DNA of 64,000 bases from Parietaria judaica (GCA_954871525.1 OX940872.1:28537993-28601992); one strand, 5' to 3'; positions 26,501-39,977 are shown, numbered from the stretch's first letter. The notes: generated by a model not told the origin, from the sequence alone. Translations and numbers: made by a program.

Positions 26501-29500
26501 TATCTGTTAGAACAAGACTTTTAATGATTATATATCATATCGAGGTTTGAATTTTTATATAGGGCAATAAAAGCAAACACTCGAGGAAAATGGTATAGTG
26601 CTCGTGAAATAAAGGCCTTTATCCTAAATATGATGACAAACCTGAAAATCTATTTTTTAATGTAAAAGGATTTCAATAGCTATGAAAAAAGGATTTGAAG
26701 CGTATTCACGCGGTTGGATTTGGTACGTAGAGTGCAAAAATCAAACACTCGATGCAACGGTTATAGCATTCGTTGTCGAGAACTAGCCCAAAGAAAGGCG
26801 AAAAAGACTAAAATTTATAATTTATCGTAAAGTAATTTTAATGGTTAAACTAATTGTTATTAGTTCTTATTTTTCGTGTCGAGGTTTAGTTTTGTATGTA
26901 TGTAGGGCGCTAAATCGAACACTCGAGGCAAATAATATATTCTTTCTCATGTCAACATATTTTGCTGAAAAATGACGATGAACAAAAAACGCATTTTTTT
27001 GTATAAACTGATTTGAACGACAATAAAGAAGGATTATCATTTGGTAGAGTCACGCGATCTAATTTCATTGAAGAGCGCAAAAATCGGACCGTCGAGACAA
27101 ATATTATAGCCTTCGGAAGTCACTACCTAGCCTAAGAGAGTCCACAAAAACTAAAACTCATTGTTTTGATTAAAATAATTTCAATATCTGTTAGAACAAG
27201 ACTTTCAATGATTATATATCATATCGAGGTTGGAATTTTTATATAGAGCACTAAAAGCAAACACTCGAGGAAAATGGTATAGTGCTCGTGAAATAAAGGC
27301 CTTTATCCTAAATATGATGACAAACCTGAAAATCTATTTTTAATGTATAACGATTTCAATAGCTATGATAAAAAGGATTTGATGCGTAGTCACGCGGTTG
27401 GATTTGTTACGTAGAGCGCAAAAATCAAACACTCGATGGAAAGGTTAAAGCATTCGTAGTCGAGAACTAGCCCAAAGGAAGGCGAAAAGACTAAAATTTA
27501 TAATTTATCGTAAAATAACTTTAATGGTTAAACTAATTGTTATTAGTTCTTATTTTTCGTGTCGAGGTTTAGTTTTGTATGTATGTAGGGCGCTAAATCG
27601 AACACTCGAAGCAAATAATATATTCTTTCTCATGTCAACATATTTTGCTGAAAAATGACGATGAACCAAAAATGCATTTTTTGTATAACCTGATTTGAAC
27701 GGAAATAAAGAAGGACTATAAATTGGTAGAGTCACGCGGTCTAATTTCATTGAAGAGCGCAAAAATCAGACCGTCGAGACAAATATTATAGCCTTCGGAA
27801 GTCACTACCTAGCCTAAGAGAGTCCACAAAAACTAAAACTCATTGTTTTGATTAAAATAATTTCAATATCTGTTAGAACAAGACTTTTAATGATTATATA
27901 TCATATCGAGGTTTGAATTTTTATATAGAGCACTAAAAGCAAACACTCGAGGAAAATGGTATACTGCTCGTGAAATAAAGGCCTTTACACTAAATATGAT
28001 GACAAACCTGAAAATCTATTTTTAATGTAAAAGGGTTTCAATAGCTATGAAAAAAGGATTTGATGCGTTGTCACGCTGTTGGATTATGTACGTAGAGCGC
28101 AAAAATCAAACACTCGATGCAACGGTTATAGCATTCGTAGTCGAGAACTAGCCCAAAGAAAGGCGAAAAATACTAAAATTTATAATTTATCGTAAAGTAA
28201 CTTTAATGGTTAAAATAATTGTTATTAGTTCTTATTTTTCGTGTCGAGGTTTAGTTTTGTATGTATTTAGGGCGCTAAATCAAACACCCGAGGTAAATAA
28301 TATTTTCTTTCTCATGTCAACATATTTTGCTGAAAAATGACGATGAACAAAAAACGCATTTTTTTGTATAAACTGATTTGAACGGCAATAAAGAAGGATT
28401 ATCATTTGGTAGAGTCACGCGGTCTAATTTCATTGAAGAGCGCAAAAATCGGACCGTCGAGACAAATATTATAGCCTTCGGAAGTCACTACCTAGCCTAA
28501 GAGAGTCCACAAAAACTAAAACTCATTGTTTTGATTAAAATAATTTCAATATCTGTTAGAACAAGACTTTCAATGATTATATATCATATCGAGGTTGGAA
28601 TTTTTATATAGAGCACTAAAAGCAAACACTCGAAGAAAATGGTATAGTGCTCGTGAAATAAAGGCCTTTATCCTAAATATGATGACAAACCTGAAAATCT
28701 ATTTTTAATGTAAAACGATTTCAATAGCTATGAAAAAAGGATTTGATGCGTAGTCACGCGGTTGCATTTTGTACGTAGAGCGCAAAAATTAAACACTCGA
28801 TGCAAAGGTTATAGCATTCGTAGTCGAGAACTAGCCCAAAGAAAGACAAAAAATACTAAAATTTATAATTTATCGTAAAGTAACTTTAATGGTTAAACTA
28901 ATTGTTATTAGTTCTTATTTTTTGTGTCGAGGTTTAGTTTTGTATGTATGTAGGGCTCTAAATCGAACACTCGAGGCAAATAATATATTCTTTTTCATGT
29001 CAACATATTTTGCTGAAAAATGACGATGAACCAAAAATGCAATTTTTTGTATTAGCTGATTTGAACGGCAATAAAGAAGGATTATCATTTGGTAGAGTCA
29101 CGCGGTCTAATTTCATTGAAGAGCGCAAAAATCGGACCGTCGAGACAAATATTATAGCCTTTGGAAGTCACTACCTAGCCTAAGAGAGTCCACAAAAACT
29201 AAAACTCATTGTTTTGATTAAAATAATTTCAATATCTGTTAGAACAAGACTTTTAATGATTATATATCATATCGAGGTTTGAATTTTTATATAGAGCACT
29301 AAAAGCAAACACTCGAGGAAAATGGTATAGTGCTCGTGAAATAAAGGCCTTTACACTAAATATGATGACAAACCTGAAAATCTATTTTTAATGTAAAAGG
29401 ATTTCAATAGCTATGATAAAAGGATTTGATGCGTAGTCACGCGGTTGGATTTGGTACGTAGAGCGCAAAAATCAAACACTCGATGCAACGGTTATAGCAT

Positions 29501-30624
29501 TCGTAGTCGAGAACTAGCCCAAAGAAAGGCGAAAAATACTAAAATTTATAATTTATCGTAAAGTAACTTTAATGGTTAAACTAATTGTTATTAGTTCTTA
29601 TTTTTCGTGTCGAGGTTTAGTTTTGTATGTATGTAGGGCGCTAAATCGAACACTCGAGGCAAATAATATATTCTTTCTCATGTCAACATATTTTGCTGTG
29701 AAATGACGATGAACCAAAAATGCATTTTTTTTGTATAAGCTGATTTGAACGGAAATAAAGAAGGACCATCAATTGGTAGAGTCACGCGGTCTAATTTCAT
29801 TGAAGAGCGCAAAAATCTGACCATCGAGACAAATATTATAGCCTTCGGAAGTCACTACCTAGCCTAAGAGAGTTCACAAAAACTAAAACTCATTGTTTTG
29901 ATTAAAATAATTTCAATATATGTTAGAACAAGACTTTTAATGATTATATATCATATCGAGGTTTGAATTTTTATATAGAGCGCTAAAAGCAAACACTCGA
30001 GGAAAATGGTATAGTGCTCGTGAAATAAAGGCCTTTACACTAAATATGATGACAAACCTGAAAATCTATTTTTAATGTAAAAGGATTTCAATAGCTATGA
30101 AAAAAGGATTTGATGCGTAGTCACGCGGTTGGATTTGGTACGTAGAGCGCAAAAATCAAACACTCGATGTAACGGTTATAGCATTCGTAGTCGAGAACTA
30201 GCCCAAAGAAAGGCGAAAAATACTAAAATTTATAATTTATCGTAAAGTAACTTTAATGGTTAAACTAATTGTTATTAGTTCTTATTTTTCGTGTCGAGGT
30301 TTAGTTTTGTATGTATGTAGGGCGCTAAATCGAACACTCGAGGCAAATAATATATTCTTTCTCATGTCAACATATTTTGCTGTGAAATGACGATGAACCA
30401 AAAATGCATTTTTTTGTATAAGCTGATTTGAACGGCAATAAAGAAGGACCATCAATTGGTAGAGTCACGCGGTCTAATTTCATTGAAGAGCGCAAAAATC
30501 GGACCATCGAGACAAATATTATAGCCTTCGGAAGTCACTACCTAGCCTAAGAGAGTCCACAAAAACTAAAACTCATTGTTTTGATTAAAATAATTTCAAT
30601 ATCTGTTAGATAAAGACTTTGAAT
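5591..30624 (+). repeat. satellite 1 array, ~683-bp unit
   Basis: A head-to-tail tandem array. The anchor TCGTGAAATNAAGGCCTTTA recurs at 5591, 6251, 6934, 7616, 8299, 8981, 9663, 10345, 11028, 11711 and 12394, a spacing of 682-683 bp after a shorter first copy. Each unit contains four related subunits of about 168-175 bp, marked by versions of AGAGCRCNAAAANC; in one unit these fall at 18363, 18531, 18706, 18874 and, in the next unit, 19047. About 36.6 units lie here. One copy near 13709 lacks roughly 100 bp and one near 17443 lacks about 35 bp. No gene is present; 60-80-residue minus-strand frames simply recur with the repeat. Confidence 0.95.
23101..28560 (+). repeat. ~2.73-kb higher-order block, two copies in satellite 1
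   Basis: Private variants recur about 2.73 kb apart, which is four 683-bp units. Examples are TTTTAAATATTATATATCAT at 23101 and 25836, ATACTGCTCG at about 25229 and 27961, and a GATAAAAAGG variant at about 24632 and 27368. This indicates a four-unit block that was duplicated as a whole. The exact edges need a self-alignment. Confidence 0.75.
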
Positions 30625-30638
30625 CACTACTACAAATA
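30625..30638 (+). repeat. CACTA left terminal inverted repeat
   Basis: CACTACTACAAATA, an exact reverse complement of the right end. AAT lies immediately outside. Confidence 0.95.
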
Positions 30639-31525
30639 GTAGCTTGCACAACGGCTTTTTCGTGTTGTTTAAAGTTTGCACAACGCAAAAAAACCGTTGC
30701 AATATGCAACGTTGCGCAATCTTGCACAACGGAAATTAATGCCGTTGTGCAACATAGAAACCGCAACAAGAATATGATGTTGTATAAATTCCGATGGCCG
30801 CGGCTATATTAATATGGCTGCGGCGAGATAGTTTTATGCAACGCATATATTCCGTTGTCAAAACGTGTTCAAAATACTGAAACGCTAATTAGCCGCAGCC
30901 ATAAAACTTCGGCCGCAGCTGAAAACTCGGTAAAAAATTATTTACCTTATCTTTGCGCCGTGGCCGTCGCAATCACGCCGTTGCTGTATTCACGAATACA
31001 GCCGCGGCCATAAATATACGGCCTAGGCGTGATTTTAAAAACGACAAAATAATTATAATCTTGGGCAGCGGCTAGATGATTCCCGCCGAAGCGGTATGTT
31101 GATTTGTGGCCGCGGCCGTGTGATTTCAGCCGCAGCTATGAAACGATCGAATTTATTTCAATATTTTGATTGTCGCTGCGGCGGGAACGTTGTAGCTCCG
31201 ACTTTGTTCGTTTTATTTTAGCCGCAACCATATTTATTCAGCCGCAGCTGCTTGTACTTTTTTACGCCTAGGCGATTTAAATCTAGCTTAGACTATCCAT
31301 CGCACCATTAAATTGTTACGTAAAATTTATTTAGCCGCAGCCAGATATATATTAGCCTAGGCCAAGTAGAACAGATCCGAAATTTAACAATTTATAACCA
31401 AATTAAAGAACATCCACTAATTCAAACCTTGAAATAGAACTCAACCAAGACCATAATCACAATATAATAACTCAACTGGACGTATCAAACATTCAACAAA
31501 TCCGTAATTACACCAGAACCTATAA
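30639..31525. promoter_or_regulatory. left subterminal motif cluster
   Basis: No gene. The first ~150 bases repeat TTGCACAACG / CGTTGTGCAA words; then many copies of GCCGCAGC, GGCCGCGGC and CGCCTAGGC variants occur in both orientations to about 31360. Subterminal arrays of short repeats bind element-encoded proteins in En/Spm; the same role here is inferred. The rest up to the stop of the first gene is AT-rich, probably its 3' untranslated region. Confidence 0.65.
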
Positions 31526-34500
31526 TTAAAAATCAATCATTGCCTCAACGTATTCCATTGCCTCTAATCTAACCTCGTTAATTTCGCCTTGTGTATAAGA
31601 TTCCTTCTTCTCGGCCAACCACTTAATTCCGTGCACAATGATATCTCGCATATGGCGCATAACGTAATAACCGCACTCAAATCCCCCCGGTTGTTTCGGA
31701 GAATCTCTAATGTTGAAAAACATTGTTTTTGAGCCCTTGTTCATTTGGACATCCGCGTGTTCAAGCTTGAAATCTTGAAGAGCCCTACAACAGTATACGT
31801 ACAATATATGCACCAACATAGTTTTGACAATTAATATTTATGAACCAAAATAAGCTATCCACTACAATAACGAAAAAATGTAAGAACTTACAGCTTTAAG
31901 ACGTCTTTGAGCTCTGGAAATATATCTCCGTTTTTTAAAGGATTGAATGTAATCACCCGATCTTTGTAAGGATCGATGACAACGAGAATCCAGTGATTAT
32001 TTCCACCATTGTACGGCATGAGCATGAGGCAGTTCTTCTCGCAGTTGTTAAGTGTGTTATAGAGTTCACGGGCTTGGATTCTTGTATTTTCTGATGTTAC
32101 GTAGCCAAAAGTTTCTATAAAACCAATTTTTATAGTCCTGTCAGCCATGTTCTTATTTACTTCCAACCAACTACAAATTATAAATAAGGAGTGTGAAAAA
32201 ATGACATACAAGAATATTATCTTACAAAGTTATTAACAAAAGAAATAACAATAATATATATCGTGACAGAAACGTTACCTCATGTAAATCGATATCCATG
32301 ATGCGCCTATTTCTTTGAAACTTATCATATCGTACATATCCGAAAAATCAATCGGGTAAGTTTTCTGATATGTACCTCCATTGTTCCGGATCTGAACTTC
32401 GATTATGTTCTCGCTATTTCGTAGCTTTGCATTGGCGTACTTGGCAATCATCTTAAACGGTGGCAAAATGCCTTCCAACGAAATACGTTCTTTTCCTTTC
32501 GTAGTAGACATGCTTGCATTGTCTTCTGGTGATTTTTTTTCTTGATCAGGCCCACGACTACATTTAGTTGAGCCATTTACAACCAATCTCCTTGGCCAAG
32601 CAACGAAAGTACCGATGGCCTGTTCAACCGTTTCGATCTCAAATGAAGGTATTGGCACGGGAGACGTCCTCGATGTGACCTCAGTAATGATAACCCGTAC
32701 ATTTTCCGTGCCCAATTCTATATTATGAACTGTATCCGTCGGCCGACAGTTCACCTTCACTCGACCTACAACAACTTCGATTTTGCCTCCATCGACCGCG
32801 TCTATGTACAAAATACAATCTTCGTCGGACTGTGGCGTCGCGGATAGGGGACGATACAGTTCTTTTTCTTTTACCATCGAGTTGCTTTTGCGAATACTTT
32901 TTGATTCAACGTCGCAAGATTCTTCACTTTCCACGTCATCTTCACTTCCCATATCATAACTACCCGAAGCTTTATCATCTCGATCACTTGATGCTTCCTC
33001 TTTACTTTCCACACTTGCATCACTTGCTGTGGCTTCTTTTCTTCCCAAAGATTCTACACTTCCCGCAGCTTTTTGACTTGCCATAGATTCTTCACTTCCT
33101 ACACCTTCGTGCCCTTTGTTGACCCGGTACCGGTTTTCTGAATTAAAATCAAAATCATTGCTAGCTGAGCCACGAGCATCCCCATTATCATCATCACTAT
33201 CCAAATTAACTGTTGATCCATGTTGTTGAATAATCAATTGCGTCAATTTGAGTATATGTCGTTCTAATTTGTCAATTCTGCTCGATGCGCTTGAAGTAAC
33301 TGGAGTACCGAAATAAGTAGAGCGTGAGCTATACTTAGATTGTCCTCTAAGCCTACCACCGTGCTCTTTGGTACCTAATGATCTTTGCAGGAGGTCATTT
33401 TCGCCATCGGCTTCCCACACTCCATCTCTTTCCTGTTTTGCTAAATCTTCCTGAGAAAGAGATGTGAAATTTTATATTAATTAACATCATAATTTTCTGG
33501 TCTTATATATTAACATCATAAAGTTCGATGCTATAACCATTTTCTCAATGACTCTTGCTAAATTTTCATCCTTTAGCGAGCCGTCTGGATTTTTCCGCGT
33601 CGCTACGTAAACAAGTGCTCTGTCAGGCCATGTTCCATGTTTTGCAAACTAACAATAAAGAAACGGATTTGATTAAAAGAAAATTAATCTAAGTAAAATA
33701 TTAGACCTTATATGAGTAAATAATAAAAAGAAATGTCTTACATATGCTTGCTCAAAAACTCGGTACCCGTTCCGTCCTGCTGTAGAGCTGTACTGATTTT
33801 TCGCCCGATTTTCAGTACCTCTTTTAGATTTTTCTTTGAATTCATCGGTTTGTCTATACTCTACAAACTTCTTCCAATGAACGTCCGAGACACTAGTGTA
33901 GTATTTTAATACCGCAGCTGGCCGATCCAAAACGTTTACTTTTTTTTTATTGATATGTGGACGAACATATGTTGTGTACAAATCACACCGGAATAGCCTA
34001 GCTGCTTCGCCGATTCTTTTCAGACACGATTTCTTAGAACTCTTTGGAAGGCTAAATCCTACTTGAAGATCTCGCCACACTCTCTCTTTCACTTGGGCAT
34101 TCTCTTTATTACTCCAAGCTTTAATACTAATTTGAACATGTTCCCTAGCTAGTACGCCCATATAGCTACTTAATTGACTACCCGTTTTCCCCAAAGGTTG
34201 ACCTTTCTTGTCGAAGCAGACACTAATTTTTTCCCCGGCGCTTCTGAACTTATTAACGATTTTCATCACTGTTGCTTTTCGTTTCCCGTCATCTTCCGGT
34301 GAGAGCTTTTTTCTAGGTCTTTTATTTGCGGAACCATCATCTAATGTAGCGTTAAAAATCAAATGAATAAATTAGTCCACTACACACTCAACGACTAATG
34401 TAATTAAGAGTTCTTCGGAATGTTACCCGGATTGCAATTAGGAATTAGGTCGCCCGAAGAAATTTCAAGTTGTGAAGATGAAGGACGTTTGTTGCCCAAT

Positions 34501-34697
34501 GACGGATTTGTATGGGAGGATGGAAGATGTTCCTTCGTGGGAGGCGAAACACGTTTCCAAGTATGTGTATGCTTGTGGCCCGAAGTTGTCGTTGGTTGTG
34601 AAGAAGACACATGTTTTTTGCGGGATTTTGATGTTGACAAACGATGCTTGCTCGTAGCCTGCTTCGATTTTAAAGGTGGCAATGGTTGTGACGACAT
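31526..34697 (-). CDS. CACTA accessory protein: En/Spm-type domain plus C48 (Ulp1-like) peptidase, six exons
   Basis: Exons on the minus strand: 34697-34427, 34340-33742, 33648-33538, 33450-32279, 32170-31892 and 31784-31526. All junctions have GT-AG borders and compatible phases, giving 2691 nt and 896 residues without a stop. Order of parts: a Lys/Ser-rich tail (1-90); a region like Transposase_24 (Ptta/En/Spm), about 105-330; a short heptad-like helix (385-403); an acidic Ser/Glu-rich linker (445-517); a DUF8039-like segment (539-620); and a C-terminal peptidase domain. Peptidase candidates are His777 (NNHWILVVID), Asn794 (FNPL, where Asp is usual), Gln842 and Cys848 (SPKQPGGFECGYYV). C48 enzymes process ubiquitin-like proteins; its target here is unknown. 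The third exon's donor (GTTATA) is weak, so two separate genes remain possible. Confidence 0.75.
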
Positions 34698-34710
34698 AAT
34701 GTGTACCTAG

Positions 34711-36530
34711 AAAATATATACATCTAATTCATCAATATATTCCATACGACATTGTAAACGATTTATAAAAAAAATCCATAGTCACTAATCAGCGCAGAGA
34801 ATTTTTACGAATAAAGTATGATCAACAATTATCTTAATTAATTCATACAATCAGTGAGAATATCATAGAAATTTGGCGTTTAAATTACTCAACTTACGAG
34901 AATCTCCGGTAATTGTCTCCAACTAAGGTTTCCGGCAAACTTCTCTAGCGATTGTGTTTGGCAAGCTTAGGAAACGACCTTTTCCAGCAATCGACTATTA
35001 GGATGAAACAGGGCAGCACGAAATTGATAGGGGCGATTGTGCGAACAGCAAGCGAGCGATCGGAGATAAGGCGTCACCTCTTTCTTCGTCCATTGTGTGA
35101 AACCACGTCATGGAAACACGAAATCAGATTTTTTTCGGATCAATTTTGTTGTTCATAAAAGCTACAAGAGTTGAAATTGAGAAGTACCTTAGGTTTCTGC
35201 AGAAGAGCTCAGTCTTTTATGGTCTCCGGCAAGCGTCTTTGGCTATGCATAGGGCAACAGAGAGGGTTAAGGCTATTGGGAGAATGAAGAAGAAGGTGGA
35301 GAGCAGTTCAAATCGATATTGGGGAAAATGAAAAATAGAATAGGTTTTGAGGGGGAATCATTCGGATGGAAATTAAATTTCCGCGCAATTTTTTTATAAA
35401 CTGCAACTTTAGCCGCGGCTATATAAACACAGCCGCAGCTTATTTGGCATTATCACCCCGTTCGCTGCCGCGAGAACAATACGGCCGCAGCCATACTGGG
35501 TGCACATTTTATACAGAGTCGGTGATAAATTTTTGGCCCAGTACGGCCTCAGCTGGACACATATGGCCGTAGCCATATTGACTTTACTATCCCGTTAGCC
35601 GCAGCGGGAACAATACGGCCGCAGCCATACTGGGCGTACATTTTATACAGACTCGGTGATAAATATTGGGTCCGTTTTAGCCGCTTCTAGAATAATAAGG
35701 CTGCAGCTGAAATTTGTTTAAGCTCTTGATAGCCGCGGCCCAATTTATATAGCCGCGGCTATAACGAACATGTTCTAAACACGAAACACACCGTAATATT
35801 TATTTCCAGTATAGCCCCTACGAGAATAAGATAGCCGAGGCTAACGGGGACGTAATACTAAATTTCGGTTGTATATTTCAAGATTCGCCTCAGCCGTATT
35901 ACTCCGGCCAAGGCGTAAAAAAAAATAATAGTTAATTTAATAATCAATTATAAAGTATTATTTTTTAATTACCGTGTATAATTAAAATAAATTGATTATG
36001 AATAAGGTATGTACAATTGGGAATTAACAATTTAATAATTATAAGTTTTTACTAACCGTGAAATTGATTATTAACGTTCAACTATGACACTAGCTTATAT
36101 ATTGGAATATAATTTTGATATATATCGATTTTCCATTAAATTATCGTTATATATTTGTAAAACTAACTATGAGATATTATGAAAAGAATTACATTAATTT
36201 AAATGAAATATTGTAATATGGCCGTAGAGGCTGCGGCGGGATATATATAGCCGCGGCTAACGGGACATAATACTTACCAAACCCTGCGTCCCTTAACAAA
36301 AATTCCTTAACTGGGGCTAATATAGCCGCAGCGTGAGTATTATAGCCGAGGCTAGAAACGATTGCGGAAATTAATTATAATCAGGTAATTGATTGATTGT
36401 TTCCATAATCTAATTTTTCTTCGGAACCTCAAAATCTCTTTGAGGAACACTGAATCGGATCGAAAATTCGCTGTGCATCGGATAATATAACGTTTTCGTA
36501 GTTTTCTGGGGCGGATCAAACTTGGAAAAG
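34711..36530. promoter_or_regulatory. shared divergent promoter region with motif cluster
   Basis: This lies between the minus-strand peptidase gene and the plus-strand transposase gene, so both promoters should be here. About 35400-35900 and 36220-36360 contain many GCCGCAGC/GCCGCGGC motifs, many followed by CATA or CTATA. The stretch 34711-35340 probably includes the leader of the minus-strand gene; small plus-strand frames there are not convincing. 35930-36200 is plain AT-rich DNA. Confidence 0.55.
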
Positions 36531-36616
36531 GTATTTTTTATATATATATGCTATCTGTGGAGTCTTTTTAATGGCTGATTGAGAATTATTAATGTAAATT
36601 TTGGGTCTTTGTTTAG
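36531..36616 (+). other. predicted 5'-UTR intron of the transposase gene
   Basis: AAAAG|GTATTT at 36531 is a plausible donor and TTTGTTTAG ending at 36616 a good acceptor, ten bases before the ATG at 36627. Using that ATG rather than the in-frame one at 36579 (inside this intron) gives an N-terminus MDSREWM, which fits the family. Confidence 0.55.
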
Positions 36617-36626
36617 GATTTTACAA

Positions 36627-39600
36627 ATGGATTCTCGTGAATGGATGAAGGAAAATAGAGATAGTCTCATTTATCACCGCGGGGTTGATGAATTTTGCAA
36701 TTTTGCAAGGGATCATATGATAAGCGAAGGTGAATCCGTGATACTTTGTCCGTGTGTAAGATGTGGAAATAATCGACGTTTCAAAGAGGAACTTGTTAGA
36801 TCACATTTGATTGCATACGGAATTATGAAGTCATATAAACAATGGTATCATCATGGCGAAATTTTTACACCGAATAAGAAAGAAGATGATGTTGATGTTG
36901 ATTGTCTTGATGATATGTTTGGCTTGGTTAATGATTGTGAAGATGATTTATGCGAAAGACCGGATTTATATGAAGAGATTTGTAATGATGCTGATGCGGA
37001 TTTGTATGATGGGTGTGACCGTTACTCGAAATTGTCGTTTGTCGTGAAATTATTCAATTTGAAGGCTTCAGGTGGTTGGTCGAACTCTAGCTTCAAGTTG
37101 TTGTTGGAAATACTAAGTGACGTACTTCCGCAAGACAACAAATTGCCGACAAGTTTGTACGAGGCGAAGAAGACAATGGGAATGTTAGGCTTGAAATACG
37201 AAAAAATTCACGCATGTCGAAAAGATTGCATTTTGTATAGACATGAGCATGAAGAGTTAGATGAATGTCCGGTTTGCAAAGAATCGAGATGGAAGAAGGG
37301 AAAATCGCCCCTAAATGGTGTAAAGGGGATCCCAGTTAAGGTTTTATGGTACATTCCCCCGATTCCACGGTTTCGACGTATGTTTAAAAGTGTCGAACAC
37401 GCGAGGAATATGCAGTGGCACTATGAAAAACGATGTGACGATGGTATGCTTAGACACCCAGCTGATGCTCAACAGTGGAAGTCTTTTGATTCAAAGTTCC
37501 CAGAATTCAGCGCAGATCCCCGAAATTTACGACTTGCCTTAGCTTCTGATGGTACGATCTTTTCATTAATAATTTGTTTATTTCATAATTAATCATGTAA
37601 TTTACAATATTATTTAAAGTACTTAAGATTGTTATTTATTATATATTTTATAGGTATGAACCCTTTCAGCAACTTGAGTACTCAATATAGTGTTTGGCCA
37701 GTCATTTTGGTGAATTACAATCTCCCACCAAAGTTGTGCACAAAGAGAAAATTCCTTATGTTGACTCTTTTGATATCGGGACCAAGCCAACCCGGAAATG
37801 ATATTGATGTTTACTTGGCACCGTTAGTTGATGATTTGAGAATGTTATGGGATGAAGGAGTTGAGGTTTACGATGCTTTCAGTCAACAAAAGTTCAATTT
37901 AAAAGCAATGTTGATGTGGACAATTAACGACTTCCCGGCTTATGGAAACCTGTCAGGATACTCAGTTAAATGCCCCATTGGTTGTCCAGTTTGCATGAAA
38001 GAGACATCTTCGATCCGACTGAAGCACGGAAAGAAGACCGTTTTCCTCAATCACAGGAGGTTTTTACCGTCAAATCACAAGTATAGGAGTCTATCGAAGG
38101 CATTTGACAACAAAGAAGAGCATCGAGATCCTCCTCGAATTTTGTCCGGTGAAGAAGTATATGAAATGGTGAAGAACAAGAATAAAGTGTTGGGCAAAAG
38201 AAAGCGGCAAAAATCGAAGAAAGAGAAAGAAGAAGACAGACCGTGGTTGAAAAGATCAATATTCTATGACCTCCCGTATTGGAAGTCTCATTCCGTTCGT
38301 CATTGCTTAGATGTCATGCACATTGAAAAGAATGTTTGTGAATCGATTGTAGGGACTTTGCTTGATGATCCGAACAATACAAAAGACGGGAAAAAAGCTA
38401 GAATGGATCTCAAACATTTGAAGATAAGACCAAATTTGCATCTTGAGACTAGAGGAAACAAAACGATCTTACCGCCAGCAAAATACACGTTAGTTAGAGC
38501 CGAGAAACTAAAGTTGTGTACGTGGATGGCATCGATAAAGGTTCCTGACAGGCATGCCTCAAATTATAAAAGATTCGTATCTACGAAGGACCTTAAACTT
38601 ATTGGGATGAAGACGCACGATTGTCATGTGTTGCTACAAGAAATGTTACCCCTTTCTTTGCGAGGAATCGTGCCGAAAGATGTTAGACTTGCCATATCCC
38701 GATTAAGTAAGTTTTTCAATTCAATTTGTTCGAAGACTATCGATCCGGGCGATTTGCCGTCGTTGCAAGCAGATTTGGTCGAGACAATATGTTTATTCGA
38801 GAAGTTATTTCCACCATCTTTTTTTGACATCATGATTCACTTGACTATTCATTTAGTTCGTGAAGTTCAATTGTGTGGACCGAATTTTTTACGATGGATG
38901 TATCCAATCGAAAGATATATGAAGGTCTTAAAAGGTTATGTTAAGAATCACCATCGGCCGGAAGGGAGTATAGTCGAGAACTACATAGCAGAGGAGTCAG
39001 TAGAATTTTGTTCAGAGTATTTAGCCAAAGGACAAGCAATTGGGTTGCCGCCGGATATATGTGGTGAATCTAAATCCTTATCCGCAGGTAACGTGAACGT
39101 TATTGTTATTGTATTAATTAATTTATTGTATTAGTTTATTTAGTTTAATTCATTACTAATTGATTTACGTTAATTTTGATATATAGGCTATCCTACTATC
39201 GTGGATACTAAAGAACGAGAGCAAGCCATTCTATATGTTCTACATAATGAGCCGGAATTCGAACAACTTATTGAAGTTCATAAGAGAGAATTGGTAGCTA
39301 CACATGGAAAGAAAGCGAAAAATAGAAATTGGTTACAAAAGGAGCACAACAGTTCGTTCCCAAATTGGTTGCGAACACGATTGTACAAAGATAAAGGATA
39401 CTCAAGAAAATTGAAGAACATATCCGAAGGGCCTTCATTATTGGTAACAAGGTACAGTGCTTGGCAAGTTAATGGTTTCACATTTTACACACGGGAAAGA
39501 GATGACAAACACCCCGTTCAAAATAGTGGTGTTACAGTCTTCGGTGAAGGGATGCATGTTTCATCAGCGAAAGATAAGAATCCAAAACACGGTGTTATGA

Positions 39601-39977
39601 AATATTACGGATACGTTGAAGACATATGGGAACTCGACTACTGTGGTAACCGAATTGCATTGTTCAAGTGTAAATGGGCCGACAACAATTACGTTAAAGT
39701 TGACAGTGAAGGAATTACAACAATCGACTTTAGAAGGATCGGTAACAAAAACGATTTGTTCATATTGGCGACGCAAGCTAGTCAAGTGTTTTACGTATCT
39801 GATCCGGCAAATTCAGAATTAAGTCTAGTAATTCATCTAAAACCGAGAATTGTCGAAGACATGAACGAAGAAGATGAAGACATTTGTAGCATTGCCTCTT
39901 TTTCAGAAAATTTACCACCAATTGAAAGCGTGGAGGATTTTGACGATGATGTTTCCCATTTGCGTCGTTTAGATTGA
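36627..39977 (+). CDS. CACTA transposase (TNPD/TNP2 type), three exons
   Basis: Exons 36627-37551, 37654-39087 and 39187-39977 join with GT-AG borders and correct phase (3150 nt, 1049 residues, no stop). Domains in order: a transposase-associated N-terminus (about 1-78, with CPCVRCGNNR); a Transposase_21 catalytic core (about 295-540) with candidate acidic residues Asp358/Asp360 (GNDIDVYLAP), Asp401 (NDFPAY), Asp528 and Glu533 (HCLDVMHIEKN), plus a Cys/His insertion (CPIGCPVC...NHRRF); DUF4218 (about 635-755, GPNFLRWMYPIERYM); and DUF4216 (about 880-955, YYGYVEDIWELDY), ending in an acidic tail. It should cut and rejoin the CACTA ends in the nucleus. Length and domain order are normal for this family. 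The reading frame appears intact, which supports a possibly autonomous element. Confidence 0.93.

Noticed and set aside
34420..34710. 96-codon plus-strand frame inside the CACTA
   Set aside because: Exact antisense shadow of the first exon of the peptidase gene, whose splice phase fits the rest of that gene.
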